The position numbers and the translations under genes were made by a program. Below are positions 55,624-64,000 of a stretch of DNA of 64,000 nt, piece by piece. The notes beneath the pieces are model-generated. The model was not told the DNA's origin. It ran no database searches and saw only the letters and a list, made by a program, of their open reading frames with translations. Each line of letters starts with the position of its first letter. Positions within the stretch are counted from its first letter, which is position 1. The stretch is from Carposina sasakii (lineage: Eukaryota; Arthropoda; Insecta; Lepidoptera; Carposinidae), in NCBI GenBank assembly GCA_014607495.2, contig CP053170.1, positions 6,076,001 to 6,140,000 on the forward strand. Reading direction: 5' to 3'.

Positions 55624-58600
55624 CTACAACTCCTGATTATAAATACTATTCATGTCTACATTCTCAACCGGTTTTTCGGGGGTTACCGGTTTTTCCTGAC
55701 CCTCAGTGGGGCGAATGATCTTAATGTAGTTCACTGGGACTAAGCCAGCGTGTTGTCTGTCCGTCGACGCCATGAGCCAGCCTGAGTTCCATAAGGTGGC
55801 CTGTAAATGTTGTGGTGCTACCGTAAGTACCTGGCTAGCGTTGAAGCTGATCTCCTGTGGCGATGTCGCTCGGAAGTCGTATTGGGCGACCGCTCGTAGT
55901 GGGTTCTCCCACGTTTTTGGGTCGTTTACTGAATAGAGGTAAAACTTTGAGTAAATATTTATATATAGAAAAACTTGCACACGGCTGTGTTGCCAAAGAT
56001 GGGTGGTAAGCCGGCCTGATTACCTAATTTGCAAAAGCAAAGCGATTTTTGTACAATTTTCGCTATCGCTTTGCTTTTGCTAGTTAGGTAATAGTAGGGT
56101 AGGGCGGATTTGCAGGATCGCGAATGAGATCCTATAGTCACGTGTAGCATTGTGGGGTCATAGATAAAGTTTGTATTATTTATTTATGTTTGGTTAATCT
56201 GTTGGCTGGCGCTATTCATGAATGATATATGTATGGAGTAGAGTCAACAATATATTAAAAACCTGCAGTGTCATTGAATTCAGTCACTACATTGTGGCAC
56301 TTGTGCCTAAAATGCGGCGGTAGGCTCACCCCTAACCACGCAAGACTTTTATCAGGTGAAAAATGTGACTGATATTTCTATAGCAAAAAACAAAACACAA
56401 TCTTTCCATTTTTTACTTTACTATCCACTTACATTTCTCACTGATGCTCGAAGAGAGTCCATTGAGCATCCTCAGAACAATATAGGGCGCTGCGGAGATC
56501 ACTGCAAAGAACAGGAGTATAGGCCAGCTGGAGCCTCGCGCTCGCTGCTCGGGGCTCGCGGTGCCCGCCTCGGTTGCTGCAACCGCCTGAGCCCAAGCCT
56601 GCAACGTAACATGTAACGTTTACAGCGCGGAATGAATAGAGGGCGTTTCACCGTATCGTTCCTTTCGATGATGGCGCTAGTTACTATGTATATGTATGAC
56701 TACATTATCTGTGTCGTTGCATAGGAAAAATGTTCCGAAATCAGGCATAGGACTTATTCTATGAAACGGAGTTTAACTGAAATTTAAACATACCTTAGCG
56801 TACACGATAAGTATATTAAGAGAAAGTCCCTAGTTTATCCGCAACTTAATGCTGATATGAAGTGTGCATTATTATTACCAAGTTTACGAACCAACTATTA
56901 CGTAAGTACCTACGTAGTGTTTACAATCTCTAGGTATTTGTTTTCCAGTTGCTATGGAGATATGTAGTCCTTTACTAGATAGGTTATCTACATTGATTTG
57001 AAATTACAATTTTCGACATTTATCTAGCTTCAGTTAAAATGATAGCATATCAGACATCCCATGCACACACACAGATATTACTTATATGTAATTAACTTGT
57101 CCATATCTTAAATGTACCTACTATACAATATAATACCTGATTTCAAACTAAAATTCAATCACTTTTTTTTTTCATTCAGTTCATTCATCATTTATCATAA
57201 GTAATAAATTAATTATAACAAAGATACTGCAGGTGTGCAGCTCATCAGTTCAAGGTGTAAGATACTTGCTAATCGTGCATTCTTCATTCGATTCTATTAG
57301 CAACTGTTGCGCCGTCTTATAAATAAATGCGTCTAAGTTCAAAAATGGGAGCAATCCAAGTTTAAAAATGCCACGGTTCACCCACGTTGTATATTGTTAA
57401 ACGGTATAATATACCTTGAATTCCCCTTCCGTCCTGATGCCGAGAATGACCATGAGTTTCCTGACGAGCCAGTTGAGGCTCCTGACCACTGCAAGTGTGG
57501 ACCACACCTGCGCGAATAGTGACCGTAGTCTGCCGAAGTTTTCTGCTACTCCTGGAATACATACAGTTATACGAAAATCTGTGATTTGTGTAAACAACAT
57601 AAATGCATGTAGTACCTTCCATTGTATAGGGTAGGTAGATATTTACTGATTATTATTTTTTGACATAAGTGCATTCATATTTTAACAACAATGAATTGGA
57701 TGTAGTAAAGAAATGTAACTCTCAGACTCACACAGTAAAACATAGAAAAATTTCATGTAAATTAGTGAAGCCATTTCTGAATTTCAGAACTAACAATCAG
57801 CCTTTTTTATTTAGGTAAAAGATAAGGAGGCGGTGACATATACAATAAGATGAAGCACATGATAAATATATAGGTAAATTCTACAAAACAATGATAACAT
57901 TGATAAAGTAAGTAATAACTGAAAGTATTTTCCATTGAAAGATATTGTGCTAAAACAGACATCACATCACAGATAAATAAGTGTGAATTGAAGACTAGTG
58001 ATTGCCAGAAACTTTGCATAATTAACCTTGTATAGACATTATACGTCATAGAACAAACTAGCAGAGCTGTTATGCAATTACTTAATTAGCAGTAGCAAAG
58101 CTGAAGCAATGCAACTGCAAGTTATATTGTCAAGTTACATAATAGCCCAATGGCTACAACATCTCATATAGTTGGCAAAGTCATCTAGACTGACACAACA
58201 GTAAATCCCAACTATAAATGTGAAAGTATGTTTGTTAGTAAGATTATTTAATCAACCAATCTTCTTGAAAACAGGTAGTTGGGAGTATAGAGTTGTAGTC
58301 TGTAGTCCATTTGGACAAAGTCACAGCCTTCATAGGCAACAGCTAGTAACTAGTCCATAATGACATTTTTGTTCTAACATGTCATTTAGATATAGCACAA
58401 AATAATTTATTTGCGGAAAAACAGTTTGCTAGCTAGCACCATTTGACCATGGCATGTTCATTAGTCATTAACCAATTTGCATATTTTGCAACTTGTCTGA
58501 TCATTAACATCTGACCCTACTATACTAAATGTGACTGTAAAGATATCTGTCATTGCAAACTGAGCAATTTAGTATGAGAATAGGTTGTAATGAAGGCATA

Positions 58601-59785
58601 TATTTCAAAATTGATGATGATGATCCCCGAACTTATTTCGAGATTGGCCAGGTACACAGGAGATATTATAGTGCACTAGTGTGTGCGCAAACACAGATGC
58701 ACTCTCTATTCCCCCACTCTCATAGTCTGATGGGACGGAAAGCCGACACAACCGGAGAGAGATCAGGCGCAGGACCAACGGTTTTACGTGCTTTCAGAGG
58801 TACGAGCTAAGTGACAATTTTGCAACATTAAAATCTGTACATTAAATAAATTCATTGATACAGGCCCGTGACTGGGATCAAACTTACGCTTCCCCCGTAT
58901 TTCAAAATTACTAGGTGGTGATCTATGTATAGTCCACAGAAAGTTACTTCTTGCTTCTACTAGCAGTGTAACAGTTTTTATGTGTTAAATTAATGTACAT
59001 ACCTAAAATAGCTCTAAAAGAGCTTGTCAATGCAAAGAATGTGTTCTCCAGCATCATGGCCACACTGCCGACAGCACTCACTAGACTCTGGATAGAATCA
59101 AACGCTGGTCTTGAACTCTCTTCAGCCATGTGGATAAACCTAAAAGAAAATATATCAAGATTGTTTCGCATTATATAACATATTTTGACATAACATGACA
59201 TATTTTATATAACATATTAAGAACATATTGTGAAAATTAGTAATATTCTAAAATAGGGCTTAGTGGCTTTGTTAGCAGATCAGTCATTAAAACCTAGTTA
59301 TTTTTAAATCCAGTGAATTACAGTTAATGTTTTATTGAACAAACTGTTCAATGCCAATAGGACATTAATGACAAAGGCTTTCACTAATGAGTTCAAGGAT
59401 AATACCTGCTCTCAATGTCTCCTCCATACATAGGACCCATTCTGTTGTATCCACCATATAGGCCCATACTACCCATGGCCCCCATGCCTCCCATACCACC
59501 CATACCATAGCCGTTGTATCCCCCGTAGCCATAGCCTCCCCCGTAACCCCCCATGCCATAAGAAGCTCCCATTCCTCCATAACCAAGTCCAGGGTTCATT
59601 CCGTAAGATGTCGACATCATAGTTTGTTCAGGTCGGGGTGGTAACACTGGGGGACCAACAGCAGGCCCTCCTATCGAACTTGATGGCGTGGGATTCCTAA
59701 AGGATTGGACATTCCCGACGTCCCTTGTAACTGTCGATAAACCTGGGTCAAAGTTCGATACACACTCTTTCGCTGGTTCACTCAT
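55624..59785 (-). CDS. Pex13: Peroxin 13, peroxisomal membrane docking protein
   Basis: Minus-strand exons 59785-59406, 59139-59003, 57551-57415, 56598-56433 and 55928-55624 join in frame to about 374 residues. PEX13 is part of the peroxisomal docking complex that accepts cargo-loaded PEX5 with PEX14. Residues 60-125 are Gly/Tyr/Met-rich, as in animal PEX13. A hydrophobic segment at about 244-260 (WPILLFFAVISAAPYIV) fits a membrane span. The C-terminal region (about 285-345) is an SH3 domain, with AQYDF at its start and GLVPVNYIKI at its end; this domain binds PEX14 and PEX5. Between them lie the conserved ENTFFAL and LVRKLMVILG stretches. The start is the only upstream ATG in frame with MSEPAKE. 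Introns 2 and 4 carry repeat fragments. Confidence 0.93.
56022..56095. mobile_element. Foldback MITE, family B, compact copy in PEX13 intron 4
   Basis: GATTACCTAATTTGCAAAAGC on the left pairs with GCTTTTGCTAGTTAGGTAAT on the right around a GTACAATTTTCGC centre, in a form shorter than the 1882 copy. Confidence 0.65.
58860..58925 (-). mobile_element. SINE head fragment in PEX13 intron 2
   Basis: The reverse strand reads GCGTAAGTTTGATCCCAGTC, the B-box region of the SINE at 35874. The A-box side has been degraded. Confidence 0.6.
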
Positions 59786-60920
59786 TATTTAGGCGTAATT
59801 ATCTGATTATTTTTTAAACTTTAGGAATGGTTTGAAGTGATGCGAGGTTTTATTGGAAATGCAATTTCTAATCACTACACTAACTAGTAACATAAATGGC
59901 CATTAATAGACGCCATTGGCAATAAACGATAAAAAAATTATTTTCACGAAAAGTGAAAACAAAGCAGCCACAAACTAAGTAAAAAGCAGCCTTTTCAGTC
60001 ACTGTCAGTCAGCCAGCTGTCATTAAGTTTTTAAATTTTCCAAGCATAAAACTGTCCTTAAAGCCAAGTCTTGAGCAAGCCTTTTAAAAAGTTCACAGAG
60101 ATTTCTTTTCTGTTAGAAAATAATTAATATTGATAAAAATAATTTTAGAACTTATTTTCATTTACAAAATATAACCTAGAGAAATGTCTTCAATGCAAAA
60201 CTGTATATCTTAAAATTTTTATAATATAATTTGTTATATAATTTTGCCTGTTTTGACTGCTGCTGACTTTCATAGCCATTCTTAAAGATATTAAAAAAGT
60301 GATGAAGAAAAAAAAGTCTATTGATTTGATTTGATTTCGATGTCAATATTTTTTGCAAAAAAACAAGTTAATTAATAGTTTTCAGTGTAAATTAACTGTA
60401 TTGTGATCTAATTCAATTTGTAAATCAACAGTTGTCCGAGGAAAATTGAAATTTTGGGTAAGTCGGCTTTCTTTAACTAAATCTTGAGGATAACTTGTGC
60501 CAGCTTGTGTATTCAGTTTTCGATAAGGCTGATAATGCTTAAAACCTAAACATTTACGTTATAATGCTATTTTAAAATGGTAAAAGGAGAATAAATTTTC
60601 AGAATAGATACTTCAAAAGAAATGATTTATCATTAGATTTTTGTTTATGTGTATTAGTATAAAGGCGACGATCTTCAAGACCGGTTTTAATAGCATATTT
60701 TCGTATTCAGGCATTCAATGAGGTCTTATTACACTGTAAAGTGATACTCATAGCGCTTTTAATTGGCTGACATGGCCATTATTCGTTGGTATATGTATGA
60801 ACTTTGTATTTACATTTTATTAGTCAGCACCTACCTACATAACAAAAAAATATTTTCCATCTCTTGCATTACTGTATCTAGTAGGTACCTGCATACTATA
60901 ACAGAAACACTGTCTTTGTT

Positions 60921-60978
60921 CCAAATTTAATAAACTAGCTGTAATATTTCCAAACTTAATAAACTAGCTGTAATCTAT
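60921..60978. repeat. 29-bp tandem duplication
   Basis: CCAAATTTAATAAACTAGCT and its near copy CCAAACTTAATAAACTAGCT are offset by 29 bp. Confidence 0.85.
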
Positions 60979-62163
60979 GAATATAGAATTATTGCATTGC
61001 CTAAGTAATTATTGTCCACTGATGTGCTTATATTTTGTTTGTATTCTCTTTAAAAAGGTATACCTACCTATATCTCTAAACTTCTAACTAGTAATTCATT
61101 GTTTATAAATAAATGCAGGTAATTTGTAGACAACCCTATCTTATTAAGCCTCTTATTCTGAGGGGTAGGGAGATCTAATCTCTAAGCTTTCTATAAAGTA
61201 AACAATCAGCATAGTTCAGATATTCAGATATATTTTAATGCAAAATAAGTTATTGTCTATACATTATTTATATTATGTAAGCTTGTTACCTTGTGTCATT
61301 ATATTTAAGAAATAAGTACATAATTAAAATAATTATTTACTTGACTAAAGTTGATTTGTCAGCTGGAAAAATCTGTTACGGTTAAGCTTGCCGTTGTACA
61401 TTATCTTTGTGTTTGTGTTAATAAACAATTAGGAATAAAGTTCCTGTGTCCCCTAGATGAGGCTGAAGGCTTCTACAGCTTTGGGTAATTAAATGAACTG
61501 AGGTAAGTTACTATTAATATAATTTTTAATCTGTGAAGTTACTTTTAATACTTATTTATAATGGTATTTATTTAAATGATACTTAATTATGGTACTACCT
61601 ATAACTACGGACTACCATTGTTTCAGTTTTTCCTGCTGATTATGTGTTCAATTATTACAGGAAAAGTTATTATTGTTTCATTATTTATAAATTTTACTGT
61701 GTTATTTTGTATTTCAACTTATTGAGTAGTTAAATGAGAATAGTTATGAATTGAAAGAGAGTAGTAATAATTAGTGAAATTTATAATTTACACAGTGTAT
61801 GAAAGCAAGAAGTGTGCACTTTTAAAAATATCTAATTACATTACTAGATGTAGTTATCTTATTAAATTGGGACAAGCGTTGAATCTTAACAATGTGTTTT
61901 ATTATAAAATTTTTAAATGTTAATTTTTAAAATTAAGTGTAGTGTATGAGTCATGGGTAAGCCATAATTCTTATTTACTTATTCTGTAAGATGTAAGTCA
62001 AAAAGGATTTTTCAAAATGATTATTTACTTATCTATAATAAGTGTAATTGATAAATATTTTATATTTTATACTTGTAGTATTTATTAGTGTTTTACACAA
62101 TATTTTTCTTTAAAATATTATTTTTTTATCCAAAATGAGATTGGGGATCGATTTATGTGAATT

Positions 62164-62270
62164 TTCTTTATTATTCTTGATTGTACACAAACATTTTGTA
62201 CAGAGAAGCAGTTTACAAAGTTATTGTACAAAGGCTAGAGATTCCTTCCAGCAAACAAGTTTTCATTTAT
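62164..62270 (-). repeat. LINE-type 3' tail, family C, diverged
   Basis: TTATTCTTGATTGTACACAA and AGAGATTCCTTCCAGCAAAC link it to 50350-50470. Confidence 0.5.
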
Positions 62271-63261
62271 TTTATTAATATATTTGCCAGTTCAAATAAA
62301 TTTTATTACATTACCTACATAAAAAAAATTACTTACATTACATAAAAAAATCTGGTGTAGGTACAATTGAGTGGATAATTAATATCAACGTAATATACGA
62401 TAGCCAATGGAACATACATTCTAGTTATAAGGATTCCTTTTTTTCACACGGAACCCTAAACTCGAAGTGTACAGCAGTAGGACGTGTCGGAAGCGGTATG
62501 TCATTTCCGGTCAGCTCTAGAAATTGGAGCGAACGGAACTGTGCCGTGAACAAGTGCGAAATGGGGCGCCTCGAAACTAGTTACAAACCTATTGTGTGAG
62601 ATGTCTAGGCATATTACAGGAGGAAAAACTTATATAAACTACCTTGCGACCATTACTGGCCACGGAGGAGATAAGATTAAATTACGCCGGTGAGGGGCAT
62701 GCACATTTTAACCAGTGATTGTTTTATACTGTGCTGTGTTCAAAACATGGAGAAATGGTTTAAAAGTTAGCCACTTCTTCCATGTCCTTTCTTCATGGTT
62801 ATGAGCACTCTTGATTTATCGACTTTTTGCTTATTTTAATCTTTTATTTCCAGGAAATTCAATAGGATATCAGGAATCCAGACGCTCGTCTTCTTGGTAA
62901 GTATTTTCAAAATATTTGCTAGAATACATAACTGGCTACTAACTTACTATTCCTTTTCGATATTCCGTTATTCCGCAGTGACCCTGCCTGCGACGCCATA
63001 GATCCGAGTGAATTTTTTTTACAAATTTAAATTTTTACCTTCTGCAACCAATATAACATTAATGATAATTTACTATCCCGGAAGCAGAAAATATTGGTTT
63101 CGAAGCGACGTGCACTCGTGCTATCTACTCAGATTACAGTGTGTTTTAAACAATCCCTTATGTGTCCTGAGTATTTGATAAATAAAATACGTAATCTATG
63201 TGAGCTAAGGTGCATTGCATGCATCAGTAGTGTAGGTAGGTAGATTGCCAATTTATAAATG

Positions 63262-63400
63262 ACTAGCGGCCGTCCGCTATGTGATATTCTGATATATAAG
63301 CTGTATACCTGGCAAATTTCATCAAAACTCGTTCAATAGTTATTGCGTGAAACAGTAACAAACATAAATACACACACTCCTCCTCACAAACTATCGCGTA
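63262..63400 (+). repeat. LINE-type 3' end
   Basis: GACTAGCGGCCGTCCGCTAT, then CAAATTTCATCAAAACTCG and ATTGCGTGAAACAGTAACAA, the familiar 3' tail of a non-LTR element family in arthropods. Confidence 0.6.
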
Positions 63401-64000
63401 TCTGACTCTGTAAAGCTGCCAACCACTAACTTGTCATTTAACTGTAACCGCTAAAGTATGTGAAATTTTTCTCCATTTACTGGCAGGGATGAACTTTTGA
63501 GTAATTACATTAGTGAATTTTCGCTGTCGCATTGCTACTGCTTTGTCGCTTGCTGTAGCTAGATACGTAATAGCCCGTTTTCAATATTATGTATGTTTTT
63601 ATCTTAGTCATAAAATTGGCAACATCTGTAACATCGGCCGAGTGTATAATCATGCAAATAATATTAGATAGTACCATATAATTACGGATCATTACCGTTC
63701 TGGTTGTAATAGCCGATTTCGATACAAAATATAGTGGTTATAAGAAAATTGGTCTGCACATTTCTAGGTCAGATACCAGTTTTTGAGTTGATAGATGTTT
63801 TTTGGTACTTGCATACTTTACAACAATTTGCTGATGTGTGTTGTAACAGCAAAACGCTAGCAATAAAAAAAATGATACAGTGAAAATTGTTTATTTTACT
63901 GCATGTGCATTTTAAGTGCATTCTGCATTTGCATCAAATTAATGTATAGAAACAGATATCAGATTTGTAAATTACAAGATAAACTATTTATCATAGATTT

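Larger units (their letters stand above)
59786..64000. other. Region upstream of PEX13, no gene recognised
   Basis: AT-rich DNA. Good donor sites at about 60456, 61502 and 62898 (the last after a short segment preceded by TTTCCAG at 62847-62853) could belong to untranslated exons of a plus-strand gene starting near PEX13, but no coding sequence supports this. It holds a 29-bp tandem duplication (60921-60978), LINE tails at 62164-62270 and 63262-63400, and a foldback-element relative at about 63500-63575. Confidence 0.5.

Overview
This looks like AT-rich nuclear DNA from an insect, most likely a moth or butterfly. The genes are multi-exon with GT-AG introns. The ribosomal protein S7 and Lola-like proteins read as close insect orthologues. 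The repeats (RTE-type LINE 3' ends, tRNA-headed SINEs, many short inverted-repeat elements) are of the kind that fill lepidopteran introns and intergenic DNA. No bacterial, organellar, CRISPR or recognisable viral genes were seen. The species cannot be named from the sequence.

Five protein genes can be reconstructed. (1) 2155-20966, +: the 3' part of the zinc-finger regulator Hindsight/Pebbled, orthologue of vertebrate RREB1. The exons join in one frame to 1,310 codons with 12 C2H2-type fingers; the N-terminal fingers must lie left of the window. (2) 24480-27298, +: lola-like (lolal/batman), a complete 127-residue BTB protein. (3) 34139-40014, -: UDP-glucose 4-epimerase (Gale), complete, six coding exons, about 351 residues. 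(4) 52049-54503, +: ribosomal protein S7, complete, 190 residues, with a probable non-coding first exon starting in a pyrimidine tract. (5) 55624-59785, -: peroxin 13 (PEX13), complete, five exons, about 374 residues. RpS7 and PEX13 converge with about 1.1 kb between their stop codons. The first two genes are developmental chromatin or transcription regulators; the other three are housekeeping genes, and no joint pathway is evident.

The rest is a 14-kb Hindsight intron, other introns and intergenic DNA rich in transposon remnants. Several elements can be delimited to the base by terminal inverted repeats and target-site duplications: two hAT-type elements with exact 8-bp duplications (8352-8806 and 9224-9893), two PIF/Harbinger-type elements with TTA or TAA duplications (34850-35215 and 48580-49103), a 961-bp TA-flanked element (3806-4766), and a family beginning CAGGGTGTAAC with at least five copies. 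Two nested insertions can be read.

No clearly new biological system was found. The best candidates for a second look are a perfect 15-bp intronic hairpin in Hindsight, a paired CTCF-like motif between Hindsight and lolal, degenerate tandem arrays 3' of lolal, a foldback-capable inverted pair near Gale, and GC-richer blocks inside the Hindsight intron that may be conserved enhancers.
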